39,719 nt of DNA from Merdicola sp963557785 (GTDB lineage Bacteria; Bacillota; Clostridia; TANB77; CAG-508). The notes beneath the pieces were generated by a model, which had not been told where the DNA came from, made no database searches, and saw only the letters and a list, made by a program, of their open reading frames with translations. Every line of letters begins with the position of its first letter. The stretch's first letter is position 1. Where the stretch lies: assembly GCA_963557785.1 (NCBI GenBank), contig CAUWBF010000014.1, positions 1 to 39,719 of the forward strand. Reading direction: 5' to 3'. Shown piece after piece: positions 1 to 8,206 of this stretch. The position numbers were made by a program, and so were the translations under genes.

Positions 1-53
1 CACGGTCTCCAGTGCCACAAACTGGCGCGTTAACCAACTACGCTACATCCACC
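1..53 (-). tRNA. tRNA-His (GTG), 3' part outside window
   Basis: The 5' portion of a tRNA read on the minus strand from position 53, or 52 if the leading G is the extra G-1 typical of tRNA-His. The acceptor 5' strand, D-arm with GGTTAA, and a full anticodon arm are visible. The seven-base loop TTGTGGC between CCAGT and ACTGG gives anticodon GTG. The T-arm and 3' acceptor strand lie beyond the left edge, so folding cannot be completed. Confidence 0.9.
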
Positions 54-87
54 ATAGTTTTGTGCACCTTACGTGAGCACATTTATT

Positions 88-117
88 ATTTTACTCTATA
101 TATACAAATTTTGTCAA
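88..117 (-). promoter_or_regulatory. sigma-A promoter of tRNA-His
   Basis: On the minus strand there is a perfect -35 box TTGACA (117 to 112), an 18-bp spacer and a -10 box TAAAAT (93 to 88). The expected start near 81 leaves a short leader before the tRNA at 53. The leader carries a GTGC/GCAC inverted repeat at about 61 to 81. Confidence 0.65.
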
Positions 118-123
118 GTACTT

Positions 124-1005
124 TTATATTTTTTGCATGAAATTTTTAATCTGTTCTGCTAATTCTATTTCTTTATTTGTATAATTATGGTTTGCTCCTT
201 CTATATATCCTATATCCAAGTTTTTATTATTAATTTTTTCCTTTATATTATTGCATAGTTCTTTTGCATCTTGTAATATTAATTCTCCATTGTTTCCCCA
301 TCTCATAAATAAAGGTACATCAATGTTATTTAATTCTTTAAAATTATATGTTGGATTTGCATATTGAGCAAAGTTTAAATCTGCATTATCTCTAAAATAT
401 CTTAAATAAACTCTAGCTGATATTGGATATATGAATGATTTATTTGGCATTATATCTTCTAATTTATTTTCTTTTTCTAGTTTTTCTGCATATGATAACA
501 CTTTACTATATTTATCCCCTAAATAGATTTTTTGTGCAAATGGTAAGTCTACTAGTGATAATAGTATTATTCCTTTTATTTTATTTTTTAATTCTATATT
601 ATTTTCTTTGATTTTATTATAAGTATATACAACTTTTGTACTTCCTAAACTATGTCCTAATAAATATATTTCTTCATAATTATTTTTTATTACAAAATCT
701 ATTGCTGCTTTTATATCATATATGCACTCATCAATAACTTCATATGCTGTTCCACCTAAAAAATTCTCTCGAGTTTCATTTATTTCTTTACTAGAATAAT
801 TAATAATATCATGTCCTCTATTATTAAATGTTAAATAATCAATATTAATACTATTTAATTTTTGAGCAATTATTTCTTCTCTTTTCTTTAAACAACTTGT
901 AGCCATTCCATGAACAGATATAACTATTTTTTTAGCATTATTTGATTTATATATAATTCCATTTAATTTAACACCATCTGATGTATTTAAATATATTGCT
1001 TCCAT
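124..1005 (-). CDS. alpha/beta hydrolase family protein
   Basis: A 293-residue cytoplasmic hydrolase with the serine-hydrolase fold. An HGMATS oxyanion-type motif is near residues 32-37. The nucleophile elbow GHSLGS places the catalytic serine at about 119, and a late GANHNY supplies the histidine. The acid is uncertain: the usual Asp strand reads WGNNGE. It looks like an esterase/acylaminoacyl-peptidase type enzyme; the substrate cannot be told. I chose the start at 1005 because AGAGGT sits just before that ATG. The longer frame, to 1071, would run through the acceptor and T-arm region of tmRNA. It lies just downstream of ssrA on the same strand and could be reached by read-through. Confidence 0.85.
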   Translation of the reverse strand: MEAIYLNTSDGVKLNGIIYKSNNAKKIVISVHGMATSCLKKREEIIAQKLNSINIDYLTFNNRGHDIINYSSKEINETRENFLGGTAYEVIDECIYDIKAAIDFVIKNNYEEIYLLGHSLGSTKVVYTYNKIKENNIELKNKIKGIILLSLVDLPFAQKIYLGDKYSKVLSYAEKLEKENKLEDIMPNKSFIYPISARVYLRYFRDNADLNFAQYANPTYNFKELNNIDVPLFMRWGNNGELILQDAKELCNNIKEKINNKNLDIGYIEGANHNYTNKEIELAEQIKNFMQKI

Positions 1006-1025
1006 ATATACCTCTTTTATAAATT

Positions 1026-1377
1026 TGGTGGAGACGAGGAGAGTCGAACTCCTGTCCAACAGCCCTTCCATATAAACTTCTCCGAGTGCAGTTTATTATT
1101 CAAATTCCCTAAAATTTAGATTAATAAACAAAACTAAAATTTAAGTATCTCTTATATACCCTCTATTTTGGAGAAAAAATAGATTTGTTTCCCACTATTT
1201 CGGCGCCTTATCTATAACCGTGGGCTTTATAGTAAGACGACACTGCAATTAGGCAGCGTATGCTAATTCTTTATTATCAGCGTTTATATTTATTTTCCCG
1301 TTTTTTTAAGTGGCCAACGAGAATCCACTACTCGCTATTCATACTTCTAGACTGCTGTCGAAACCAAATACGTCCCC
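1026..1377 (-). ncRNA. ssrA: transfer-messenger RNA (tmRNA)
   Basis: A one-piece tmRNA that rescues stalled ribosomes. The 5' GGGGACG pairs with 3' CGTCTCC to make the seven-base acceptor stem, followed by discriminator A and an encoded CCA (1028-1026). The T-arm GTTCGACTC is next to the 3' end, and the 5' GGTTTCGACAG segment is typical. The tag frame can be read as GKININADNKELAYAA followed by TAA. Its end, YAA, differs from the common LAA. The exact resume codon is inferred. Confidence 0.95.
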
Positions 1378-1389
1378 ATATACTTATAT

Positions 1390-1418
1390 ATTATATAATA
1401 TTTTAATATATATTACAA
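1390..1418 (-). promoter_or_regulatory. promoter of ssrA
   Basis: On the minus strand there is a TTGTAA -35 box (1418-1413), an exact 17-bp spacer and a consensus TATAAT -10 box (1395-1390), 12 bases before the tmRNA 5' end at 1377. Confidence 0.7.
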
Positions 1419-1446
1419 ATTATTTTTATTTTATTTTTAAATTTTC

Positions 1447-1475
1447 TTGCATATATTTTAATAATATGCTAATAT
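1447..1475 (+). promoter_or_regulatory. promoter of tRNA-Trp
   Basis: TTGCAT (1447-1452), a 17-bp spacer and TAATAT (1470-1475), preceded by TGC, which makes an extended -10. The tRNA begins 20 bases later. It is back to back with the ssrA promoter. A consensus TATAAT at 1473-1478 overlaps but has a poorer -35 distance. Confidence 0.5.
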
Positions 1476-1495
1476 AATTAAGTAAGTTTGCTTAT

Positions 1496-1570
1496 AGGGG
1501 TATAGTGTTAATGGTAGCACATCGGTCTCCAAAACCGCCTGTGAGAGTTCGAATCTTTCTACCCCTGCCA
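1496..1570 (+). tRNA. tRNA-Trp (CCA)
   Basis: A complete 75-nt cloverleaf. AGGGGTA pairs with TACCCCT and is followed by G and an encoded CCA. The anticodon loop CTCCAAA between CGGT and ACCG gives CCA (Trp). The T-loop is TTCGAAT. No terminator separates it from the M23 gene 30 bases downstream, so the two may share a transcript. Confidence 0.96.
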
Positions 1571-1599
1571 AATATTAGAGAGCTATTTTCGAGGTAAGT

Positions 1600-2203
1600 A
1601 TGAAAAATAGTTCTTTTTTTATGCAATTTTATAAATTATTCTTTTTTATTTTTATATTAATTTTATTTATTACTATCTTTTTTATTCCAGTTCTATCTAC
1701 TAATTATGATAGTATTTATTTTAATACTATTTATACATCAACAATTAATGAAGATTTTATTTGGCCTATTCCTGGCTATACATATATAAGCTCTCTTTTT
1801 GGAAAAAGAATTGCTCCTACAAATGGTGCTTCTACTTTTCATAAAGGTACTGATATTCCTGCTCCTCCTGGTACTTCTTTATTAGCAGTTGCAGATGGTA
1901 CTATTACTTTTACAGATTTCTTAGGTGGTGGCCGGATATACTATAACTCTTTCTATTTCAGAATCAATTAAAGTTACATATTGTCATGTTTCTCCTAACT
2001 ATATCGTATCCAAAGGTAATTTTGTAAAACAAGGAGAAATTATAGGCTATGTCGGACCTAAAAATGTTTATGGAGTTTTAGGAAATAAATATAAGGATTC
2101 TGATGGTAATCCTACCAATGGTGCTACAACTGGACCTCATCTTCATATAGGTTTTAGAATAAATGGTAATTATAAAGATCCTTTAGAATATCTAAAAAAA
2201 TAA
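1600..2203 (+). pseudogene. M23 (LytM-like) metallopeptidase, frameshifted
   Basis: A membrane-anchored or secreted peptidoglycan endopeptidase in two reading frames. Frame one (1600-1971) has an N-terminal hydrophobic segment at residues 10-32 and the first half of the M23 fold, with the Zn-binding HKGTD motif. Frame two continues from about 1932 to 2203 and holds the second half, with GPHLHIG (the HxH motif). Removing one C at 1932-1933 in GGCCGG rejoins them as GGGGYTITLS, giving one protein of about 200 residues. The start has GAGGT just upstream. All catalytic motifs survive on either side, so the defect is recent or a base error. A GTG at 1925 could start the second half alone, but that would lack the first Zn ligands. 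Confidence 0.85.
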
Positions 2204-2231
2204 AAATGCCATTTTTTAAAATGGCATTTTT
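2202..2231. terminator. bidirectional intrinsic terminator
   Basis: Arms of 14 bp (2202-2215 and 2218-2231) with core ATGCCAT/ATGGCAT, flanked by A-runs and T-runs on both strands. It sits between the convergent M23 gene and the zinc-ribbon gene and can serve both. Confidence 0.85.
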
Positions 2232-2233
2232 AT

Positions 2234-2638
2234 TTACATATCTTCATCATCGTCAGATTCTTCTGAACAACTTCCATGACAGCAAGAACAATTTCCATGG
2301 CAATCTTCCTCTTCTTCGTTCCAATCCAATTCAATTACATTATTGCACTCTGGACATGTTATTTCTGTTTTTAATTCATCTATCTCTGCTTCGAATTCAC
2401 AATTGCAATATGGACAAACAATTTCAAAGCTATAATCTTCGCTATCGTCTGTGATATATAATTCATCTTCAATCTTTGATATTTTCTTTTCAAGATTTGA
2501 TGTTCTATTATTTAATTCTGTCATAATTTCTAATATTGTTCTTGATAATCTTTTATTAACATATTCTAAATCTTTTGGATTTTCTATATTTTTTTGTAAA
2601 TCTTCCATAAGATCTTCAAAGTTTTTATTTATATCCAT
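2234..2638 (-). CDS. CD1247-like zinc-ribbon protein
   Basis: A 134-residue acidic protein. The N-terminal half (about 1-70) is helical and probably coiled coil. From about residue 74 there is a zinc ribbon with CPYC and CPEC knuckles, then an acidic stretch, a cysteine/histidine cluster CHGNCSCCHGSC, and an acidic tail. I recognise the N-terminal region as the CD1247 N-terminal domain described by annotation in clostridia; its function is unknown. The start is at 2638 because GAAAGGA lies eight bases upstream; the longer frame would begin with a TTG. It follows efp by 17 bases and is very likely co-transcribed, which hints at a role near translation, by inference only. Confidence 0.75.
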   Translation of the reverse strand: MDINKNFEDLMEDLQKNIENPKDLEYVNKRLSRTILEIMTELNNRTSNLEKKISKIEDELYITDDSEDYSFEIVCPYCNCEFEAEIDELKTEITCPECNNVIELDWNEEEEDCHGNCSCCHGSCSEESDDDEDM

Positions 2639-2655
2639 ACTAATTCCTTTCAAAA

Positions 2656-3222
2656 TTAAACTCTTTCCATATAGTCACCAGTTCTAGTATCTATTCTGAT
2701 AACATCTCCTATATTAATGAATAATGGTACAGAAATTTCATATCCGTTTTCTAATGTTGCTGGTTTTCCTGAAGTTGTTGTTGTGTTTCCACTAAATCCT
2801 GGTTCTGTATATGTAACTTCTAATTCAACAAACATTGGTGGTTCTACTGCAAATACATTTCCTTTGAAAGATAATATTTTTACATTCATATTTTCTTTCA
2901 TATATTTAAGTGCATCACCTATTTGATCTTTATTTAATGGTATTTGTTCATATGTTTCATTATCCATAAAATAATATAGATCTTCATCATTATATAAGAA
3001 TTGCATATCTCTTTTTTCTATTTCTGCTCCTGGATATTTTTCTGATGGATTGAATGTTCTTTCTAGTACTGCTCCTGTTATTACATTTTTTAATTTTGTT
3101 CTAACAAAAGCTGCTCCTTTTCCTGGTTTTACATGTTGAAATTCAACTACTTTAAATACATTTCCATCCATTTCAAATGTTGTTCCGTTTCTAAAATCTC
3201 CTGCCATATATACTTCTGCCAT
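2656..3222 (-). CDS. efp: translation elongation factor P
   Basis: EF-P binds between the P and E sites and relieves ribosome stalling at polyproline. The protein is 188 residues, a normal length, with the KOW-like N-terminal domain and two OB domains. The loop HVKPGKGAAF carries the conserved lysine at the tip that is modified in many bacteria. The C-terminal signature region ending GDVIRIDTRTGDYMERV is typical. A GGGG-type ribosome site lies upstream of the ATG. It has its own promoter at 3265-3293. Confidence 0.97.
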   Translation of the reverse strand: MAEVYMAGDFRNGTTFEMDGNVFKVVEFQHVKPGKGAAFVRTKLKNVITGAVLERTFNPSEKYPGAEIEKRDMQFLYNDEDLYYFMDNETYEQIPLNKDQIGDALKYMKENMNVKILSFKGNVFAVEPPMFVELEVTYTEPGFSGNTTTTSGKPATLENGYEISVPLFINIGDVIRIDTRTGDYMERV

Positions 3223-3264
3223 ATTTATTACCCCTCTTCCATATTTTTTAAATTTAACATTAAT

Positions 3265-3293
3265 ATTTTACTATATATTATGCTAAAAATCAA
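3265..3293 (-). promoter_or_regulatory. promoter of efp unit
   Basis: On the minus strand TTGATT (3293-3288), a 17-bp spacer and TAAAAT (3270-3265), between the Xaa-Pro peptidase stop and efp. No terminator is visible in the gap, so some read-through from upstream is possible. Confidence 0.55.
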
Positions 3294-3308
3294 TAGTTTC
3301 ATGCGTTT

Positions 3309-4376
3309 CTATTTTAATATAATATAATTTTTATCAGAATTTGTTAATCTTTCACTACCATTTTTTGTTACTAGAACTGTATCTTCTATTCTGATTCCAA
3401 ATTTTCCAGGTATATATACACCTGGCTCATCAGTTATTATCATGTTTTCTTTTAAAATATAATCTTTTCTTCCAATTATGGGATTTTCGTGGATTTCTAA
3501 TCCTACTCCATGTCCTAAGCTATGGTCTAATGTAAATCCATTTACTTTAAAATCGCTTTCAACCATCATTGTAAGAATTCTTGCATTTGCGCCTTCTTTT
3601 ATATCTTCTAATGTTTTTTCTTGATTTTTCAAAACTAAATCATACACAGATTTAACTATTTGTGATGGCTCATCCATAAATATAGTTCTTGTCATATCTG
3701 AGCAATAACCTTTATATCTACATCCAAAATCTATTGTTATTACGTCTCCAGACTGTATTTGCCTATCAGTTGGTTCTGCATGTGGCATTGAAGAATTTTC
3801 TCCTGATGCTACTATAGAGTTAAATGATAACCCATCTGCTCCATTTAGTTTGAAGAATCTCTCTATTTCCAGTGCAATCTCTTTTTCTGTTATACCTTTT
3901 TTTATGAAATTGCATAAATGTGTAAAACAATTATCTGTAATTTCGCATGCTTTTTTTGTATATTCAATTTCTTTACTATCTTTAATCATTCTTTGATTTT
4001 TTATCATATTTTCAGTTTCTACTAAGTTGTTTATTTTGTATAGGTGCATATACTCTTTATATTTTGCATATGTTACGTAGTCTTCTTCAAAACCAACATT
4101 TTCACAAAATAGGAAGAAGTTTTCGTAATCGTCTTTTTCAATATCTTTTATATTATAAACAATAATTCCGTCATCTATTGTAAGTGTCTTTTTTACTGCT
4201 TCTATATATCTTGAGTCTGTTATATATATGTTTTCTTTTCTAGTTATTAATAAGGTTCCTTCTATTTCTTCACTTATTCCTGTCAGATAATATATATTAA
4301 TTGGATTAGATATTATCATTCCTTGCATATCTAATAAACCTAATTTATCCCTTAGCCACTTTATTTTTACATTCAT
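3309..4376 (-). CDS. Xaa-Pro peptidase (M24 family)
   Basis: A 355-residue aminopeptidase P/prolidase-type metalloenzyme that cleaves Xaa-Pro bonds. The creatinase-like N-terminal domain covers about 1-125 and the pita-bread catalytic domain about 135-350. All five metal ligands are present: D216 (TIDFG), D227 (CSDMTR), H289 (GHGVG), E317 (TDEPGV) and E331 (RIEDT). AAGGAG eight bases upstream supports the ATG at 4376 rather than the GTG three codons earlier. Last gene of the yqeG unit. In many Firmicutes this peptidase lies just before efp, as here. PepP versus PepQ specificity is not decided. Confidence 0.93.
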   Translation of the reverse strand: MNVKIKWLRDKLGLLDMQGMIISNPINIYYLTGISEEIEGTLLITRKENIYITDSRYIEAVKKTLTIDDGIIVYNIKDIEKDDYENFFLFCENVGFEEDYVTYAKYKEYMHLYKINNLVETENMIKNQRMIKDSKEIEYTKKACEITDNCFTHLCNFIKKGITEKEIALEIERFFKLNGADGLSFNSIVASGENSSMPHAEPTDRQIQSGDVITIDFGCRYKGYCSDMTRTIFMDEPSQIVKSVYDLVLKNQEKTLEDIKEGANARILTMMVESDFKVNGFTLDHSLGHGVGLEIHENPIIGRKDYILKENMIITDEPGVYIPGKFGIRIEDTVLVTKNGSERLTNSDKNYIILK

Positions 4377-4395
4377 ATATTTCACTCCTTTTCAG

Positions 4396-5145
4396 TTATG
4401 TATTATACAAACCTAAAGTAAATATTTTTAAAATTAAATATAAAACTGTATTAAATGGTACAAACATTAGTGTAAATCCTGCAAGTGCTATAAATGGTCC
4501 GAAAGCTATGTATTCGTCCATCTTTTTTCTTTTAATAAGCATTAATATTATGCTTATTACTGCTCCTATTAAAAAAGAAGTAACTGATAATACCATTATT
4601 TCTGATATTCCAAAATATAATCCTAATGCCCCAATAAATTTTACATCTCCATATCCCATTGTTTCTTTTCCTGATATTAAGTTTCCAAGTAATGTTATTG
4701 CAAGAAATATTGAAGCTCCTATTAGACCACCTACTAATCTATTAAGTGCTATATTTATGTCATACATTCCAAATATAAATACAAATATAATACCTATTTC
4801 TAATAATGTTAGAACAAGTCTATTTGGTATTATTTTTAATCTTCTGTCGATGCTTATTACAGATAATAAAAATGGAGTTAAAATTAAATATTGTATTAGC
4901 TCTAAATTGTTTATTAATTCTTTTTTTAGTCCATAATTATATAATAAAAATACATATATTATGGATGTTAATATCATAATTATATAGTGATATTTAGATG
5001 ATTTTTCTTCGTTTTGTTTGTTCTCCTTTTTATTTTGCTTGTTATCTATAATTTTTTGATTAAATTTACCTGCTATTTGTCCTATAATTAAACCTATTAA
5101 TGCAAAAGCTATATAGTATAAAATATGTAAGTCATTGAAATACAT
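4396..5145 (-). CDS. A24 prepilin peptidase, no methylase Zn domain
   Basis: An integral membrane aspartic protease of 249 residues that removes the leader of type IV prepilins or related pseudopilins. Both catalytic aspartates are visible: D100 in SVISIDRRLKIIPN and D167 in MGYGDVK. A first membrane helix is at 9-25, then a basic hydrophilic loop (30-52) rich in K, N and E, then six or more helices. The cysteine-rich N-methylase domain of PilD is absent, as in shorter A24 enzymes. No pilin genes are in the window, so the substrates are elsewhere. It sits one base from yqeG. Confidence 0.85.
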   Translation of the reverse strand: MYFNDLHILYYIAFALIGLIIGQIAGKFNQKIIDNKQNKKENKQNEEKSSKYHYIIMILTSIIYVFLLYNYGLKKELINNLELIQYLILTPFLLSVISIDRRLKIIPNRLVLTLLEIGIIFVFIFGMYDINIALNRLVGGLIGASIFLAITLLGNLISGKETMGYGDVKFIGALGLYFGISEIMVLSVTSFLIGAVISIILMLIKRKKMDEYIAFGPFIALAGFTLMFVPFNTVLYLILKIFTLGLYNT

Positions 5146-5146
5146 G

Positions 5147-5653
5147 TTAGTTTTCTTCTCCTTTATGTTTTTTTAGATATTTATTTATTATATATTTCTC
5201 TATTGGTCTTTTTATTACTGTTACTATTATATCTCTTTCAGATATTGGTTCTAATAATATTGAAGTCATTTTGCATCTATTAGCTCCTACAACATCTGTA
5301 AAAATTTGATCACCTATTGCTGCTATATTTTTATTTTCCATACCTAATATTCTTGCTGCTCTTTTAAAACCTCTTTTTAATGGCTTTGTTCCGAAAAATA
5401 TGTATGGCACACCTAGTTTTTCAGCAACACGCTTTACTTTTTCTTTTTTATTTGAGTTGGATAAAATACAGCATTTTATATTATTTTCTTTTATTTTCTC
5501 GTACCATTCTTCTAATCCATCTATTAATTTATGATTATAATCTATTAAAGTATTGTCTACATCTAAAATTAGACCCTTAATATTATTTTTTTGCAATAAT
5601 TTAGTGTCTATTTCAGTTATATTTTTAAAATAGTAATCTGGATAAAATAACAT
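5147..5653 (-). CDS. yqeG: YqeG-family HAD phosphatase
   Basis: A 168-residue HAD-superfamily IIIA hydrolase. Motif I DVDNTL (D31, D33), motif II ILSNSN and motif IV GDQIFTD (114-120) are all present, so it should be an active phosphatase. The physiological substrate is not known to me. First gene of a unit with the A24 peptidase and Xaa-Pro peptidase. AAGGAGG six bases before the ATG is a strong ribosome site. Confidence 0.9.
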   Translation of the reverse strand: MLFYPDYYFKNITEIDTKLLQKNNIKGLILDVDNTLIDYNHKLIDGLEEWYEKIKENNIKCCILSNSNKKEKVKRVAEKLGVPYIFFGTKPLKRGFKRAARILGMENKNIAAIGDQIFTDVVGANRCKMTSILLEPISERDIIVTVIKRPIEKYIINKYLKKHKGEEN

Positions 5654-5677
5654 AAGAGCCTCCTTCTTTATATAGTT

Positions 5678-5706
5678 ATATTATCAATATGTAATTTATT
5701 TGTCAA
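5678..5706 (-). promoter_or_regulatory. promoter of yqeG unit
   Basis: Minus strand: consensus TTGACA (5706-5701), 17-bp spacer ending in TGA, then TAATAT (5683-5678). The TGn makes an extended -10. It is 25 bases from the yqeG ATG. Confidence 0.75.
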
Positions 5707-5722
5707 GAATATGTCATATTCC

Positions 5723-5757
5723 AAAAAAAGAATTCAAATATTAATTTGAATTCTTTT
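5723..5757 (-). terminator. intrinsic terminator of sleB
   Basis: A perfect 14-bp stem (5726-5739 with 5744-5757), loop ATTA, followed on the minus strand by a T-run (5729-5723). The stem overlaps the sleB stop codon. Confidence 0.85.
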
Positions 5758-6448
5758 ATTTACAAAATCTATGATTTCCTATTGTAACTGTATGTGGTCT
5801 TGACCAAATCCATTTATTTGTTGCAGTATTAGGATTAAAATAATATATTGCACCATAACTTGGATCCCAACCATTTAGAGCATCCCTTGCAGCATTTATT
5901 GCAGTTTGATTTGGACTCATATTTATTTGTCCATCTCTTACTACATCAAAAGCACCTGATTGATATATAACTCCTGAAATAGTATTTGGAAACGAACTAC
6001 TTTTTACTCTATTTAAAACCACTGCTCCTACTGCTACTTGTCCTGAATATGGTTCTCCTCTAGCTTCTCCATATATTAATCTTGCTAATAAATTTACATT
6101 GCTAGAATTACTAGTAGATGTACTTGAAGAAGATGAACTACTACTAAATATTCCCATTGCCTCTAGCGTATTTTTACCTGCTATTCCGTCTACTACAAGA
6201 CCATTTTTCCTTTGAAAATATTTTACTGCATTTAAAGTTTGTGTTCCATATATTCCATCTATATTTCCTGTATAATATCCCCATCTTTTTAGTTTAGTCT
6301 GGATCTGTGTAACTTCAGATCCTCTTGAACCATATTTCGATAATGCTTGTACTTCACTATATTTAAAGAAGGTTAAGTATATAATAATGCTAGTTATTAA
6401 AAGTGTAACAAAACATAATAGTATTTTTTTAAATTTATTCTTATGCAT
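5756..6448 (-). CDS. sleB: spore cortex-lytic enzyme SleB
   Basis: A germination hydrolase (lytic transglycosylase) acting on muramic-lactam cortex peptidoglycan. The 230 residues comprise a signal or anchor segment (8-28), a PG_binding_1 domain (about 38-98), a serine-rich linker (102-116) and a Hydrolase_2 catalytic domain (121-229). YGEARGE carries the likely catalytic glutamate (E128). No YpeB partner is adjacent, unlike the Bacillus sleB-ypeB pair. It appears monocistronic, with its own terminator. Expression is probably from a forespore sigma factor, but I could not assign a promoter with confidence. It shows that the organism makes endospores or descends from one that did. Confidence 0.92.
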   Translation of the reverse strand: MHKNKFKKILLCFVTLLITSIIIYLTFFKYSEVQALSKYGSRGSEVTQIQTKLKRWGYYTGNIDGIYGTQTLNAVKYFQRKNGLVVDGIAGKNTLEAMGIFSSSSSSSSTSTSNSSNVNLLARLIYGEARGEPYSGQVAVGAVVLNRVKSSSFPNTISGVIYQSGAFDVVRDGQINMSPNQTAINAARDALNGWDPSYGAIYYFNPNTATNKWIWSRPHTVTIGNHRFCK

Positions 6449-6483
6449 AAAATAACACCACTCTTATATAAAATATTTTTTAT

Positions 6484-6513
6484 TATTTTATACAGAATGA
6501 TGTATTTTATACA
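6484..6513. repeat. 11-bp direct repeat upstream of sleB
   Basis: TATTTTATACA occurs at 6484-6494 and again at 6503-6513, 19 bp apart, in the 81-bp gap between fhs and sleB. The second copy sits in a small dyad, TGTATTTTATACA. It may be a regulator site or chance in AT-rich DNA. Confidence 0.4.
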
Positions 6514-6529
6514 ATTATTATAATATTTC

Positions 6530-8188
6530 TTAGAATATTCCTATTATATTTCCTTGTTCATCTATATCAATATTTTCAGCAGCTGGTTCTTTTGGTAATC
6601 CAGGCATTGTCATTATATCGCCCGTTAGAACTACAATAAATCCTGCCCCTGATTTTAATACTACATCTTTTATATTTATATTAAAACTATCTTCACATTC
6701 TAAATTCTTTGGATTATCTGATAAAGAATATTGTGTTTTTGCAATACAAATAGGTAGATTTCCATATCCTAGTTTTTCTATATGTTCAATATTTTCTTCT
6801 GCTTCTTTTGAATAAAGTACATCTTCTGCTCCATAAACTTTTTTAGATATTTTTGATATTTTTTCTTTTATACTATCTTCTAGTTTATATGCATATTCTA
6901 ATTTAGTTTCTTTATCACACAATTCAACTAATTTATTTGCTATATCTATTGCACCTTCTCCGCCTTTTCCCCAACTTTCTACAAGGCTTAATTCTATATT
7001 CTCTCTTTTTAAAAAATCTGATAAAAAGTTGATTTCTGATTCATAATCTGTATTAAATTTATTTATTGCTACAATAACATTTAAACCATATATTTCTCTT
7101 AAATTATTTATATGTTTTAATAAATTACCTTTTATTCCTTTTTCTAAACTTTCAAGATTTTCTTCAGAAAGTCTTATTTTGTCTAATCCACCGTGATATT
7201 TTAGTGCTTTTATTGTTGCTACAACAACTACTGCATCAGGTTTTATATTTGCTTTTCTACATTTTATATCTAAGAATTTTTCTGCACCTAAGTCTGCACC
7301 AAATCCTGCTTCTGTTATAGTATAATCTGCTAAATTCATAGCTGTTTTTGTAGCAATTATGCTGTTACAGCCATGAGCTATATTTGCAAATGGTCCTCCA
7401 TGTACTATTGCTGGATTATTTTCTAATGTTTGAACTAAATTTGGATTTATAGCATCTTTTAGTACGGCTACCATTGCTCCTTCTGCTTTTAAATCTTTTG
7501 CATAAATTGGTTTTCCTTCACTATTATATCCAACAATAATATTTCCAAGTTTTGTTTTTAAATCTTGTAAATCTGTTGCTAAACAGAAAATTGCCATTAT
7601 TTCAGAAGCAGCTGTTATATCAAATCCATCTTCTCTTGGAACAATTTTCTTTTCTCCTGATAAACCACATTCAATTTTTCTTAATTGTCTATCATTTAAG
7701 TCTAGACATCTTTTCCAAGTTATTTTTTGTATATCTAATTTATTTCCAAAATATATATGATTGTCTATCATACTTGCTAATAAATTATTAGCAGTTGTTA
7801 TAGCATGAAAATCTCCTGTGAAATGTAGATTTATATCTTCCATAGGAGCTATTTGTGAATATCCTCCACCAGCAGCTCCACCTTTAATTCCAAATACTGG
7901 TCCTAATGAAGGTTCTCTTAATGCTAGAATCGATTTTTTTCCAATTCTTCTTAGTCCATCTGCAATTCCTATAGACATAGTTGTCTTCCCTTCACCTAAT
8001 GGTGTTGGATTTATAGATGTAACTAATATTAATTTAGATTTATTATTAGTATTTTCTAATTTTTTAGCTAATATTTTAGCTTTATATTTTCCATATTGTT
8101 CAATACACTCTTCATCTATGTCTATTTTCTTTGCTACATCTAATATATTTTTTAATTTCGTATTTCTTGCTATATCTATATCTTGCAT
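6530..8188 (-). CDS. fhs: formate-tetrahydrofolate ligase
   Basis: Makes 10-formyl-THF from formate, THF and ATP. It feeds purine and formyl-Met-tRNA synthesis and, in acetogens, the methyl branch of the Wood-Ljungdahl pathway. The 552 residues match the family length. The P-loop PTPLGEGKTT is at 61-70, and the region around VHGGPFANIAHG is the typical THF-site segment. I start at 8188, where GGAGG is eight bases upstream; the annotated-looking longer start at 8203 lies inside that ribosome site. Last gene of the asp23-to-fhs run. No other Wood-Ljungdahl genes are here. The product also serves fmt, in another unit of the window. Confidence 0.97.
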   Translation of the reverse strand: MQDIDIARNTKLKNILDVAKKIDIDEECIEQYGKYKAKILAKKLENTNNKSKLILVTSINPTPLGEGKTTMSIGIADGLRRIGKKSILALREPSLGPVFGIKGGAAGGGYSQIAPMEDINLHFTGDFHAITTANNLLASMIDNHIYFGNKLDIQKITWKRCLDLNDRQLRKIECGLSGEKKIVPREDGFDITAASEIMAIFCLATDLQDLKTKLGNIIVGYNSEGKPIYAKDLKAEGAMVAVLKDAINPNLVQTLENNPAIVHGGPFANIAHGCNSIIATKTAMNLADYTITEAGFGADLGAEKFLDIKCRKANIKPDAVVVVATIKALKYHGGLDKIRLSEENLESLEKGIKGNLLKHINNLREIYGLNVIVAINKFNTDYESEINFLSDFLKRENIELSLVESWGKGGEGAIDIANKLVELCDKETKLEYAYKLEDSIKEKISKISKKVYGAEDVLYSKEAEENIEHIEKLGYGNLPICIAKTQYSLSDNPKNLECEDSFNINIKDVVLKSGAGFIVVLTGDIMTMPGLPKEPAAENIDIDEQGNIIGIF

Positions 8189-8206
8189 ATGCATTACCTC
8201 CATATT

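Noticed and set aside
1006..1071. N-terminal extension of the alpha/beta hydrolase
   Set aside because: It lies over the tmRNA 3' end, and a good ribosome site points to the ATG at 1005.
1925..1935. Programmed frameshift in the M23 gene
   Set aside because: No slippery heptamer with downstream structure is seen, and the family does not use frameshifting; a one-base insertion is simpler.
6449..6529. Sigma-G promoter of sleB
   Set aside because: Partial matches exist (GTATA and TATATAA-like), but in such AT-rich DNA they are not convincing.
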